From Sorex araneus (Eukaryota > Chordata > Mammalia > Eulipotyphla > Soricidae): a stretch of 64,000 nt of DNA. The stretch is taken from the NCBI RefSeq assembly GCF_027595985.1, contig NC_073304.1, forward strand, positions 218,124,000 to 218,187,999, in the 5' to 3' direction. Of the stretch, positions 15,096 through 25,982 are shown piece by piece. Position numbers and translations under genes: made by a program. The notes under the pieces were generated by a model. That model made no database searches. It saw only the letters and a list, made by a program, of their open reading frames with translations, and was not told where the DNA came from. Within the stretch, counting starts at the first letter, position 1, and each line of letters opens with the position of its first letter.

Positions 15096-16105
15096 AAATC
15101 AGCTTTTAAGGAGAAGGGTTTAAGAAACGAATTTGAAGCAATACCAGAATATTTATGTAAGGATTTTTTTGGGAGGGGTGAGTTTAGACGTCTAAGATTA
15201 TAATTCAGGAAAATGATTAGAGCAGCAGATTTCAGGATTGTAATAATACCACAGTGAAGAAATTTAGAAATAAGAAGAATATCCAATCTTGAACTAACAG
15301 AGCATCCACTTTTGAGGGGCAGGGAAAAAGAATTCCAGAGTAGTATTGAGCTGGAGGGTAACTAGAATGGGGGAAAAATTGGGGGAGGAACCTGAGGCCC
15401 ACTGAGAAGGAGACCAGGATAAAGTTAGATAGTCCCCAGAGACAGGCCAAGAAAAAAGATGATTGAAGAAAAACTGGTTTGGCAGGAAACATAAACTAGG
15501 AATGGGAAAATCTGTGACAGAAACTCAATATCAGAATGGATTTAGTCTGCTTATCATATTTTGTTTTCTTATAGTTCTGATTACTGCCAAGGTTTCATGG
15601 ATACAACCCTTCCAGCCTGCCCTGCCTCTGTTCCCCCACTGCCTTGGATCTCCCCTGGGCAATCCCCGCCCCCCAGAGTGACCACTGAAACACGGTCAGC
15701 ACAACTTCCTCTCGACTGCAACTCGGGGAACTTTTCCTTGCAGCACTCAGAGGGCACAGGAGCCTGTCACCGTGAACAGTCTTGTGGGAGCGTTAGGATT
15801 CCTTGCCCCTTTATTCAGGCTTTTATTTTCGGACTGTTTGAGATGCCGTGATTGCAGAGTTGTTCATATGGAATCATTACAGGTGAAGAGTGTTCAGCTC
15901 CAGCCCCGCCCCCATCCCCACTCCCTGTGACCCTGACCACCGCCAGCCTCCCCAGGGTCCCCCCACCCGCCTTGGTAGGCACATACCATTCGTTTCATAT
16001 TACTTGGTCCAATAACACAGGAATGGCAAGTAGAATTTATCAGAAAATAAATCACGGAAAGTCAGTTTGTGATGATGAATTGTGTGTTTTTAAACTTTAG
16101 TAGAG
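15096..16105. other. Intergenic sequence with GC-rich block
   Basis: 15590-15990 is markedly more GC- and C-rich than its surroundings ('ccccgccccccagag', 'ccagccccgcccccatcccc'), with a few CpGs. I find no gene, and it does not match the named repeats in this window. Could be a decayed repeat or a regulatory segment; the sequence does not decide. Confidence 0.35.
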
Positions 16106-16109
16106 AACA

Positions 16110-16335
16110 TTGGGCTGGAACGATAGCACAGTGGGTAGGGCGTTTGCCTTGCATGTGGCCGACCGGGATTTAATTACTCCGTCCCTCTCCAAGAGCCTGG
16201 CAAGTTACCCGTGGCGTATTCGATATGCCAAAAATAGTAACAACAAGTCTCACAATGGAGACGTTACTGGTGTCTGCTCCAGCAAATTGATGAGCAACTG
16301 GAGGACAGTGCTACAGTGCAGTACTATAGTTCTGA
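16110..16335 (+). mobile_element. RTE-tail SINE (family B), partly deleted body
   Basis: tRNA-like head 'gatagcacagtgggtagggc', then the family B body ('gcctggcaagttacccgtgg', 'gatatgccaaaaatagtaac') and tail 'gagacgttactggtgtctgc' ending in 'acagtgctacagtgc'. No A tail, unlike family A. The right arm of the body is shortened. Confidence 0.85.
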
Positions 16336-16380
16336 TTATCAACTTATTTAATTGTTTCTGGATTTTTAATCATGGTTAGG

Positions 16381-16592
16381 AGATATCACTGTATCACTGT
16401 TATCCCATTGCTCATCGATTTGCTCGAGCGGGCACCAGTAATGTCTCCATTGTGAGACTTGTTGTTACTGTTTTTGGCATATTGAATACATCACGGGTAG
16501 CTTGCCAGGCTCTGCCATGCAAGTGGAATACTCTCGGAAGCTTGCCCGGCTCTCCGAGAGGGGTGGAGGAATCGAACCTGGGTCAGCCGTGT
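16381..16592 (-). mobile_element. RTE-tail SINE (family B), antisense
   Basis: Begins 'atatcactgtatcactgtta', then 'cgatttgctcgagcgggc', 'gttgttactgtttttggcat' and 'cttgcccggctctccgagag'; it stops shortly after the B-box complement, so the tRNA head is truncated. It forms an inverted pair with the copy at 16110-16335. Confidence 0.85.
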
Positions 16593-17825
16593 TAGGAGGT
16601 ATTCAGATGTTATTATCATGGTGTTAATTTGGCTGGGACATTTGAAGCATGCCACTGATTCAGCTGTGCCACCACTTGACTTATCTCACTGTTGGGATTT
16701 GGATCTTTCCAATTCCTTATTTTGCTTCAAGTAGAATTCTCCTTTGAAGTTTCTTATTGAAAATTCAACCTGCAAATTTCTTTCCCTGGATGAATGATTG
16801 AGATACAATGAGCACTTTAGGTAGTAGTAGAAAGAGGACTCGTGTAGTGGAGATTGTGTCTTAGCATGACAAGATTCATGGGGGAAAACAAGTTTAGAAT
16901 TATTATTGTCTATCATGCCAGGGTTGAGAATTGCTTGACTGTTTTTGGTTGTGTGCAAATTGCTGAATGTGCCTTCCTGATTGCTTAGCAACAGCATTAA
17001 CCCCATTAAGTGCAAGATTGCACAACTGATGAATTTGGTGACTCCTTCCCAGATAGCTGAGTAGTTAGGACAACCAAGATAGTGATAAGGCCAGATAGTA
17101 CCATTATTACTATGATCTATTTTTCAAACCCTTTCTCATTGGTTAACCCATAGGAAGGACAGCATAATATGAATGAGTGAAAGGCTACAGTTAGAAGCTA
17201 AAATGTGGCGGCGAGGAGAAAATTGATAAGTATTGACAACTGTGAAAAATGATGCCATATTTTCCTCTGAGTGGTACTTGATTGTGTTTTCATCTCTTAC
17301 TTTCATCTAGTCACTAGTTTGGCTACATTTTCTTTTGTGATGCTTGACATCTTGTGTCTTTTAGTACTGTTGCAACTGCCCTAGCACAGGCTTTTACTAT
17401 TTCCCTTAGAGATGACATCACCAGCTTGTGCAGTAGTTTTCTTGGCTGAGCGTTAGTTATGCTACTTAAGGTCTATTCTGTTCAAGGATGCAATATTAGC
17501 ATTCTTGAAAAAGTACAATCATCACTTCATTAATATTCACAAGCACCTTCAGTTTCTTTCTCTTGTGGATGGATTAAGCCTTTTCAATAACCTTGCCCTA
17601 TTCTGTCTGTTCAACCCTATATTTCCTGTTGGTGAGTAAATATGGTATGGTGGAAAGAGGGCTGCATTCTCCTCATAAAGTATTCATATGACCTTAGGCA
17701 AAACACTGAATCTTTTGGTGACATTTACTACCCTATAAATATAGGTTGTAGCAAATATGAAAGTATGTGTAAAAGAATGCTTCATGGGCCAATGAAAGAT
17801 TATGTTAGATTTTCCTTTAAAAATT
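16593..17825. other. Intergenic sequence, no gene seen
   Basis: Unique-looking sequence; a weak MIR-like pattern at 17640-17770 ('gaccttaggcaaaacactga'). No supported ORF. Confidence 0.4.
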
Positions 17826-17992
17826 CTTGGGTAGTGGGGTCAGGGATGTGTCTCAGCAATAGAGCACATGTCTTGCATGTGTGAGTTTCTGGATTTAATT
17901 CCTGATACTGCTTGGTTGGGAGAGCTTCTGGGAGTGACTTAGGGACCGAGTAGGGAATAACCTCAGAGCACAGCTGGGTGTGGCCCAAAACA
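17826..17992 (+). mobile_element. ID-like SINE with tRNA-Ala-type head
   Basis: The head 'cagggatgtgtctcagcaat', then 'agagcacatgtcttgcatgt', resembles a tRNA-Ala-derived SINE head rather than family A. It ends 'gctgggtgtggcccaaaac'. Old copy. The same head type recurs at 46092 and, antisense, at 48055. Confidence 0.55.
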
Positions 17993-18065
17993 CCTCCTCA
18001 AATTCTGTAGTTTTAAGCAAGACTTTCTTTTCTTTTTAATTCTGGCCAACACACTATGTTTTAAG

Positions 18066-18242
18066 CTTTTTGGGGTTGTTTTGGTTTGGAGCCACATCTA
18101 TTGCTCAGGGATTACTTCTAACTTTGTGCCCTGGGATCACTTCTGGCAGGCTTGGGGGACAAAATGGGGTGCTGGGAATTGAAATCTGGTTGCCTGCATG
18201 CAAGGCAAGTGCCCTACCCACTGAGCTCTCTCTCTGGCCCCT
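18066..18242 (-). mobile_element. tRNA-type SINE, antisense
   Basis: 'gagccacatctattgctcag', 'gtgccctgggatcacttc', 'ggtgctgggaattgaaatct' and 'tgagctctctctctggcccc'. Middle-aged copy with a small deletion. Confidence 0.75.
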
Positions 18243-18394
18243 TCTTTGGATCTTTCTTCCTCAATCCAAGTTCTGGATTAAGTGCCATTTTTGGTAGGCT
18301 TTTCCTAATCTTGAAGGGGTGACTTTATTTCATTTCCTATGTGTACAGTTTATTATTGTGCTTAAACATGATGTCGTTATTATTGTTGTGGTGG

Positions 18395-18535
18395 TTATTT
18401 TGGCCACTTCCAGCCGAGCTTGGGGTCCACCAGGCCTACACCCAACGGTGTTCAGGAACCATGTGGTGCTTGGTCAGACCTGGGACTACCTTCTGCAAGA
18501 CCTGCAGCCCAGGCCTCTGAGCCATTTTCCCCCAT
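18395..18535 (-). mobile_element. Very old SINE relic, antisense
   Basis: Only the general pattern remains: 'ggtgttcaggaaccatgtgg' and 'agacctgggactaccttctg', then 'cctctgagcc'. Low certainty. Confidence 0.35.
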
Positions 18536-19766
18536 GATACATAATTATATTTCATGATGAGATGAGACACTAAGACATTAGAGAAGGGAGCTATGCATGG
18601 TAGGTGCTTCTTGTTTTCTGAATGTTTTTGTGTCGCCTCAGTGTTTTTCCTAAGTATATTTTCTTTGCTTTTATTTTACTTTCTAAACTCTTCTCCTTTA
18701 CATTTTGGTAATAGCGTACGTTCGAGATGTAAGTAAAGTCTAGTATAAGACAACAAATTCAACCCTTCCTTTAAAGAAAATTATAGATGTCAGAAGGTTG
18801 TGTGAGAATAGAAAGAAACCCAGTGTTCCACAGAGGAATTTTAAGATGTATTGCGACTATACATTTGCAGTATATCTTGAAATTATAAAAATGTATACCC
18901 TAGGATATATATTTATTTATTTTCCTGTTCATAGAAAATAAGAACACAAGAGATTTTACTTATGTTCAAGATTGGACAAACTTTGCTTATTATCCCTACA
19001 TTTGTGATAAAAAAACACCCAAAAAAAATTTGGGAAAGAAAAATAATCAAGGAGACAAGACTTCCTGCTTTTGTTTGGAAAGGTCAGATTTGTGGGTCTT
19101 GCCCTCACTTTCTGAGGACCCCTTCTGCTGGCCTCCTGGAGGTTTCTAACTCTCCTGCAGATTAGTCCTCAACCCCAGACCAGTTATTAAAATAACAAAT
19201 CAGAGTAATTAGCCGTCATGCATAATTGCAGTCTTAATCCTTTTATAATGCTGCTTTTCCCAGAGGGAGCTAACACCCATTCTAGAAATCAACTGCTTCC
19301 ACCATGTTATTGTTTTCTCGAGTACTGGATTGATTCAGTGGGATATTGTGACATAACCCCAATGTCTACAATTTCAAATGCTGCAAAAATGCTTCTTTTT
19401 GGTGTCTTTCACAGAGTTCCCTATGTTGGTCATCATTTTGGTTAAAGTGTGATGCTAAGGATAGCCTTTATAAAAGTTTTAAGTGATTGGATAAATATAG
19501 AATTATAAGATGTTGCATTTTATATTATTTCTTGAAATCTGGAGTATAAATGCAATATAAATATGATTTAGTACAATTATTTTTTAAAAAATTAAAATCT
19601 ACCCCAACCAATGATGAAGTTCCTACAGCCTATAATAGGAAAACTATTATAATGCTCCATTACACTCATGTTCATCAAGTATGAGAATGTTAAAAATAAC
19701 AAGAACTTTTACTACCTTTCATCACTAACATTTATTAAACATTTACTCTGCATCAGGCAATGTGTT
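18536..19766. other. Intergenic sequence with MIR-like start
   Basis: No gene. From about 19715 the sequence ('aacatttattaaacatttac', 'caggcaatgtgttaaaagct') looks like a MIR. It is interrupted by the SINE at 19789 and resumes to about 20190. Confidence 0.45.
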
Positions 19767-19788
19767 AAAAGCTTTATATGCTCTTTCT

Positions 19789-19974
19789 TGGGGCCGGAGC
19801 GATAGCACAGCGGGTAGGGCGTTTGCCTTGCACGCGGCCGACCCGGGTTCGATCCCCGGCATCCCATATGGTCCCCCAAGCACTGCCAGGAGTAATTCCT
19901 GAGTGCAAAGCCAGGAGTAACCCCTGAGCATCGCTGGGTGTGACCCAAAAAGCAAAAAAAAAAAAAAAAAAAAA
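19789..19974 (+). mobile_element. Young A-tailed shrew SINE (family A)
   Basis: Near-perfect copy: 'gggccggagcgatagcacag', B box 'gggttcgatcccc', 'gtgtgacccaaaaagc' and over 20 A. Flanked by an exact 22-bp target-site duplication (19767-19788 and 19975-19996) beginning aaaagctttatatg. One of the youngest insertions in the window. Confidence 0.96.
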
Positions 19975-20401
19975 AAAAGCTTTATATGCTCTTTCTCATG
20001 CAACCTACTTAACCCTAAGATAGGCATATACCTATCTGCCTTCCTTTTCTTTTTCTTTTCCCTCTTAAACAGAGGAGAAAATTGAAGCTTAGATGGTTTC
20101 ATATCATATACAGGTAAAAAACTATTAAATTGGTAGTTGAGCCAAACTGAAATTGGTTTGTCATTTCCAGATTCTATGTTTTCCAATACTGTTCTTTGCC
20201 AAATATTTAATTAAACTTTATTTTGTGGTTTCAAAGACTATTCCAGAAATAGGAATTACAATAATGAGGATGAAACCATTTTTTATTATAGCAGGTTAAC
20301 TTAAGACTAGGCTTTTGCTTCATATTTAAAAAATGAATTTAACAATTTTTAAGGCTAACAGATTTTTTGAGGAACTGTCTTAATTATATAGATCACTTTT
20401 A

Positions 20402-20600
20402 TTTTTTTTTTTATTTTTTTATTTTTTTATTTTTTGGTTTTTGGGTCACACCCGGCAATGCACAGGGGTTACTCCTGGCTCTGCACTCAGGAATTACCCT
20501 TGGCGGTGCTCAGGGGACCATATGGGATGCTGGGATTTGAACCCGGGTCGGCCGCGTGCAAGGCAAACGCCCTACCCGCTGTGCTATCTCTCCAGCCCCT
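20402..20600 (-). mobile_element. A-tailed shrew SINE (family A), antisense
   Basis: Full-length in reverse with T-rich start, 'gggtcacacccggcaatgc', B-box complement and 'gtgctatctctccagcccc'. Target-site duplication atagatcactttta at 20388-20401 and 20601-20614. Confidence 0.95.
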
Positions 20601-20624
20601 ATAGATCACTTTTAAATGTTGTTT

Positions 20625-20870
20625 GGGGCAAAGAAGAGAGTTCAAATGATTCCCAAGGCTCTGAGTTTGATCCCTAATGCCACCTGATTCCTGGAATACC
20701 ACTAAATATGGCTCCAGTGACCTGGGAGCTGCTGGGGGCAGGATCACATGGGCACCAGGCTCAAATCTAGGGCTGGGCGTTGCTGGGAATTGGCTCCAGC
20801 CCTCTCCTTCCTTTCTCTTGCCTCAAATCCTCCAGTACTTCTGGGCATGGTCCTTATAATAAATAAAAAT
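20625..20870 (+). mobile_element. Old SINE relic
   Basis: 'ggctctgagtttgatcccta' (B box), 'cctgattcctggaataccac', 'ggctgggcgttgctggg' and an AATAAATAAA-like end. Too diverged to place in a family. Confidence 0.5.
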
Positions 20871-20884
20871 ATTGTTTTTAAAAA

Positions 20885-21072
20885 TACTTTGCAAAGGGTC
20901 CGTGAAATAGTACAGGAGTTAAATAGAAGCCTAGTATGCCATTGATCCTGGTACCACACAGTCCCCTGAGCATCACTAGGCACAGCTGTAGAGGCTCCTG
21001 AGCACGACTAGGTGTGACCATAGTGGCCCCTGAGTGCCAGTGGGTACTCACAAGGCTAGAGCACCACCCTAT
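20885..21072 (+). mobile_element. Old SINE relic
   Basis: 'gggtccgtgaaatagtacag', 'gccattgatcctggtacc', 'tcccctgagcatcactaggc' followed by two similar segments ('gctcctgagcacgactagg', 'gcccctgagtgccagtggg'), suggesting an internally duplicated SINE body. Confidence 0.5.
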
Positions 21073-21790
21073 CCTTGGACCCTCACATTGAATGTTCTGA
21101 CCAGGTTGCCTGGGAGTGGCGCCCTGAGTCCAAGTGGCACGTTTTGGACTTCTTCCCCTTCCTAAAAATGCTCTGAGAATACTTTGTGATGCTGATACGT
21201 CTTGAGATAATGAATTTTACTGGAATAAAGGTGGGTTGACCACAATGGTAAGCTATTTTATGGCAATTGCTCTTGTATGTCAAGTGTTCTAGGTTTTAGC
21301 AAGTATGCAAAATCAATTTAAGAAGAATATTTAATAGAAGGGCTAAAGTTTTAATGGGTTCTGTATTTCATAACTTGCCCAGACTTTCCGCTCATTAGTT
21401 TATGATAACTTTCAGTCTCATTCATTAATCAAATCTTCATGTCAGATGTTATTCTTATTCAGTGTTCTGGTTTTCTACTGCAGAGCTTGTTTGTCGCATC
21501 TTCAATTACTGATCATTTCTTGAACTTATGGCACATTAGTTATTTTTCAGCGTTTGATTCACTAGTGCCAAAGGATTGTGTCTGAAGGAATAGTAAGGAA
21601 AAATAAGAAAACAAACAAACAAACAAACAAACAATAAAAGATTCAATTAAAACTGCAAACTAGGAAAAAAGAGAATGACATCTACTACCAGAGGGAATGT
21701 CATTTGTAGTTTTCAAGAAACCATTCCAAGTTTATTTCCTCTTGGCATTTCTCTTTCTTTATCTTTCTCTCTTATCTCCATTCATCTACT
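21073..21790. other. Intergenic sequence, no gene seen
   Basis: Unique-looking; includes an (AAAC)n run near 21610-21633. Confidence 0.45.
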
Positions 21791-21792
21791 GT

Positions 21793-21942
21793 TTTTTTTT
21801 TAACTTTTTGGGTCACACCCCCCCGATGGCTAGGAGTTACTCTCCTGGTGGTGCTTGGGGGAGCATACGGGATGCTGGGAATTGAAGTTGGCCGCACACA
21901 AGGTAAACGCCCTATCCACTGTTCTATCACTCCAGCCCCTGA
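21793..21942 (-). mobile_element. tRNA-type SINE, antisense, internally shortened
   Basis: 'tttgggtcacacccccccga', then directly 'ggtggtgcttgggggagcat', so the central 'ctctgcactcagg' section is missing. Ends 'ttctatcactccagcccc'. Confidence 0.8.
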
Positions 21943-21944
21943 AC

Positions 21945-22122
21945 CTAGTTTTTGCTTTTTGGGTCACACCTGGCAATGCACAGGGATTACTCCTGGCTCA
22001 TGCACTCAGGAGTTACTCCTGGCGGTGCTTAGGGGACAATATGGGATGCTGGGAATCGAACCCAGGTTGGCTGCGTGCAAGGCAAACATACTATCTGCTG
22101 TTTTATCACTCCAGCTCCCCTC
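21945..22122 (-). mobile_element. A-tailed shrew SINE (family A), antisense
   Basis: 'ttttgggtcacacctggcaa', 'ggattactcctggctcatgc', B-box complement 'gggaatcgaacccagg' and 'ttttatcactccagctcc'. Sits directly after the previous SINE and about 180 bp from the keratin relic. Confidence 0.9.
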
Positions 22123-22299
22123 CACTCATCTATTGCTTAACCTTAAAGAAGGTTTCTTTTAATTTTTACAGTGCAGGCATTCATCTATGGAGTCACAAAA
22201 TGATCCGAGAAATCGGTAACTCTCCTGTAGCTGTCACCCAGGGAGATAACCACATGGTGCACTGTGTATGTGATGACTCTTTGGACTGTCACAACCACA

Positions 22300-22730
22300 C
22301 ATCCCGGCATTGTTCCCTGGACGTTGGCCCGAAGTTCTAATTCCTGGGAGAGTTTGAGGCTGGGTTCTGACTCCAGTCGGTACTTGCCAGTCAATACTTG
22401 CTGGTTCAGTTCTTTCCTTGGAACTGTTAGTGTGGAAGGAAAACATAAACACAGAGTGCCAGGTTTTAGGAGCACAGCTTAATGCTGGATTAATTTTTTT
22501 CCATATAGAGTTGGATATACCTTTTCATTAAACCAGGCCTCAGCCTCTCTGTGGCTTTGTTCTGCCAAGACCTCAGTTCTGCTCCCACACCTGGTTCAAC
22601 AGGACCACCTTATGCCTCCCTGTGTCCTGATTTTCTCATTTACATCAGCACGAGGTTGGTTTTTGTCTGGAATATGGTCATTGAGCTTCAGAGTTTCTGA
22701 AGATAAGGCTCTGTTCTTGGCTTTCCCATT
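22300..22730 (-). pseudogene. Type I keratin pseudogene fragment between KRT10 and KRT12
   Basis: On the minus strand 22565-22520 reads [16 protein letters not shown], the end of type I keratin exon 4, followed by an intact GT donor. A short gap of roughly 100 bp, like the 98-bp intron 4 of KRT10, leads to an AG acceptor. Then comes KELNQQV (exon 5) and, further on, a degraded LEIELQAQ-like stretch near 22340-22320. Upstream (about 22720-22640) weak matches to the head-rod junction ([24 protein letters not shown] in degraded form) suggest exon 1 fused to exon 4 by a deletion. Frames are broken by several indels, so it is not functional. I cannot say which keratin it was. It shares orientation with its neighbours, fitting a lost member of the cluster rather than a processed copy, since an intron survives. 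An RTE LINE abuts its 5' side. Confidence 0.65.
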
Positions 22731-22759
22731 CTCGGCATTTTTTGGTGGTTTGGCACAAG

Positions 22760-24600
22760 CCTCAGACAACCACAAGCTAATGTCCAAGCTCTCAAAGCTG
22801 TGCAGAGAAGCGACAAAGGAAGACCTCAAAGAGAGAAAAGCAGCAGTGTTGGCTGATGTGGCAGAAGTGGGGGGAAAGTATTTGCAACGCTCGCCTGTCT
22901 GCCAACTACAAGACCAAGATGACTGCCCTCTGACGTCCTGATGGATCTATCATATCTTCCAGAAAGGCAATAGAGAGGATTATTCGTGACTTCTACTCAG
23001 ATCTCTTCGAAAGCCACATCCAACTGCCCACATACCAAATTCCACAGGATGGATATGTCGTTCCCAACGTCCTCCCTTCTGAAATCCGACATGCCATTTC
23101 ATCGATAAAGACACATACAGCACCTGGTCCAGACAAGGTCAAACCCAAACACCTGAAGAATCTGCCACCAGTACTTTGCAATACACTGGCTTGGCTCTTC
23201 ACATGCTACCTGTCTGAATGCAAGGTTCTGTCCCAATGGAAAACCAGCAGGACAAGAAGGGAGACATCCACAACATCAGCAACTATCGCCCAATCTGCCT
23301 GTTATCTGTCATCTACAAGTTGTTCACTTGAGTCATCCTGAATAGAATAGGCAGAACACTAGACAAAGGACAACCATGAGAGCAAGCCAGGTTCCAAAAA
23401 GGATTCAGCACGATCGACCATATCCACATGGTGACCAAACTCATCGAAGTTTTGCGAGAGTTCAAGATGCTGCTCTGTCTAACGTTCATCAATCTAAAGA
23501 AGGCCTTGAGACTGAAGCGGTCATCGAAGCCCTAGATAAACAGGGTGTTCAAACTCAGTACATCAAGATCTTCCATGAGCTGTATTACAGATTCACCACC
23601 AGGATCTCACCATTCTACAAGGAAGTGATCATTGACGTAAAGAGAGGGGTTCGGCAGGGTGATGCCATTTCACCGAAATCTTCAGTGCCACCCTCGAGAA
23701 CGTTATGCGATGACTGGAATGGGAAGGAATGGGAGTGAAGATAGACGGTTGGCAACTACACCACCTCCTTCGCTGATGATAAGATCTCATAACACCAAAC
23801 ATTAGCCAAGCGGCACAAAGACTGGCCTACTTCGATTTCAAGTGTGGAAAGGTTGGACTACAGCTGAATCTCATGAAGACAATGTTCATGAAAAATGAAC
23901 TAGTCCCTGGTGTTCCATTTGCGTTCAATGGAACGAACATCTCCGAATGCACCAGCTCTGTGTACCTGGGTCGAGGACTCAACATGAGGAATGACTTGGT
24001 GCCAGAACTGCACAGGAGGAAGAGAGCAGTGTGAAACGCCTTCAAGAGTGTCAAAGAAGTGGTTAAGAGGACTACGAACCTCTGGCTCCAGGCACATCTT
24101 TTCTACTCCACTGCTCTTCCTGCACTAACATACGCCTCAGAGACCTGGTCCCTACGCAAACAGGATGAGAACACTATTCTGGTATCCCAAAGAGGAATCA
24201 AAAGAGCTATGCTAGGAGTATCACGTTTCACTCAAGTGAGAGAAGGAATTCGGAGTTCTGACCTCTGTTAATGGTCAAGAATCAAGGACACTGTCTTGTT
24301 TGCCAAGGCATCAAAAATCAGATGGGCCGAACTCATAATGTGATTCAGAGATGACCGATGGACTAGAGCTGTTACTGACTGGATTTCACAGGAAGTCAAA
24401 AGACTGCATGGCTGCCCACCAACGAGATGGTCAGACTTCTTTGTCAAAACCCTGAATGAACGATTTGAGGCTCTTCCTGTTCCTGGAGCAAGCAGATATC
24501 ATTGGGTTATGCTAGCACGCAACAGGGACAAATGGAGACGTTACTGGCGCCCACTTGAGCAAATTGAGGATCAATGGGATGACAAGTGATACAAGTGATG
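22760..24600 (+). mobile_element. RTE-clade LINE, 5'-truncated, inactive
   Basis: Three-frame reading gives a non-LTR reverse transcriptase broken by frameshifts: a lysine-rich linker (EDLKERKAAVLADVAE, near 22820), a TAPGPDKVKP-type motif near 23120, KRGVRQGDAISPK near 23640, the polymerase FADD box at 23769-23780, and a C-terminal region with ALTYASETWSLRKQDE and RWAEL-like segments. The order and motifs fit the RTE clade rather than L1. The endonuclease domain is absent (5' truncation). The 3' end (24532-24600) carries 'gagacgttactggcgcccac' and ends in short tgatacaag repeats, as RTE elements do. This tail is shared with family B SINEs. Confidence 0.85.
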
Positions 24601-25632
24601 GTCATTGAGAAGATAAAATTGGAAATGTAGATTTTAGAAGTCATCATTAAGAGATTTAAACATCCTAGAAATGTTTTTTTCTACTCTGGAGAAGCGCATG
24701 TTTTCTTTTGAACACTCATCTCTCTCTTTCTCTCCCCTCACATTTTTTCTAAATTTCTTTCAATAAATGGTATTTTGCTTTACTTAATATATTCTAGGAA
24801 GTTAAAAAATAATATTGCTACATTTTAGCAAATAAATACACAAATGCCCAATTAAATTTGGTTATCAGATAAACAATAAATACTTTTAGTAGAAACGTGT
24901 CTTGTGCAGTTTGGGGAATGTACTTCAGCCAAAATTTATTCATTTTGTCCAACCTTTAATGGAGAGGGTCCTAACTTTTATTTGGAATTCCTATTACAAA
25001 ATATGTTCAAGACCAATATAAGATAATCATAGTTTTATATTTTACAAAGAATCATAACATTTGTATTTCTTCTGATCCTTACCATCACAGTAATAGAAAA
25101 CTTGAAGTAGGGGTATTATTATTATTTAATTAACAAAAAATTTGAGACTCTGAGAGTAACAGTTTGTCCAAGTCATGTTTAATGACCACAAAGCATGAAT
25201 CTAAATCCAGGGTTTTCTATTCTAAGTACTGCATGTTTCTTAAACATTTGATGCAGTTGCCAAATACAAAAAAAAAAAAGTAGCACTAAGGATTAAGAGA
25301 GATGCAAATGGCAATAATAATGTGAGAAATAACTGTACTCCTGATCCCAACACCTAACATTTCGGACCCAACTTTCACATATTTGCTTCTGGCTGAGACT
25401 CCTCGCCAGCACAGCATATCATGATTCTGTCCTCTGAAAGCATCCTTCTCAGTGACACCCCCTCTCTTGACCTGCCTCTTGGGGGCTATTACTAGGACAA
25501 GTGACCTAGGCAGATAGAAGGGGAAAGGTGATAAAAGTCAGATATGTAGCTCAATTTCATACTCTTTGTTATTTTACTGTGTTTAATGAAATGTTTATGA
25601 TTTCCCCAGAGGTCAGAGAATTGCATTCCCAT
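24601..25632. other. Intergenic sequence with MIR-like relic
   Basis: 25080-25250 reads like a worn MIR ('ttgagactctgagagtaac', 'tgtccaagtcatg', 'gaatctaaatccaggg'). The rest is unassigned and no gene is supported. Confidence 0.45.
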
Positions 25633-25647
25633 AAACCCCTTCATAAG

Positions 25648-25967
25648 GCGCACTGCTGCCCTAGCCCATGTATTACTTGTGCCTGCATGGCTGAGCCCAT
25701 GTGGTGCTTGAGCCTATGTGGCGCCAACATCTCCCTTCTCGAGAGGGGTATTTTCGTGTTTTCATATAGAGACAGGCTGAAGGGAGGGTTGTAGTGGGAA
25801 ACTGGGGACATTGGTGGTGGGAAATGTACACTGGTGGAGGGATGGGTGTTGGAAGTCTGTATGACTGAAACCTGACTATGATCAGCTTTGTAACTCTCAT
25901 GGTGACTCAAAATTAAATTAAATTAAAAAATTAAAACTCTTACAAAAGATCTCCCCAAACCCTCACC
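25648..25967 (+). mobile_element. Composite retroposon with L1-like 3' tail
   Basis: A 5' part unlike L1 ORFs (from about 25650) joins an L1-type 3' end: 'ggtggtgggaaatgtacact', 'ggtggagggatgggtgttgg', 'tttgtaactctcatggtgac' and AT-rich tail. Flanked by a near-perfect target-site duplication resembling aaaccccttcataag (25633-25647 and about 25968-25982), so it moved as one unit. Confidence 0.75.
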
Positions 25968-25982
25968 AAAACCCTTCATAAG

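Noticed and set aside
20441-20677. Repeated short ORFs of the type GHTRQCTGVTPGSALRNY... in many places
   Set aside because: They are translations of antisense family A SINEs, which stay open by chance in the same frame at each copy.
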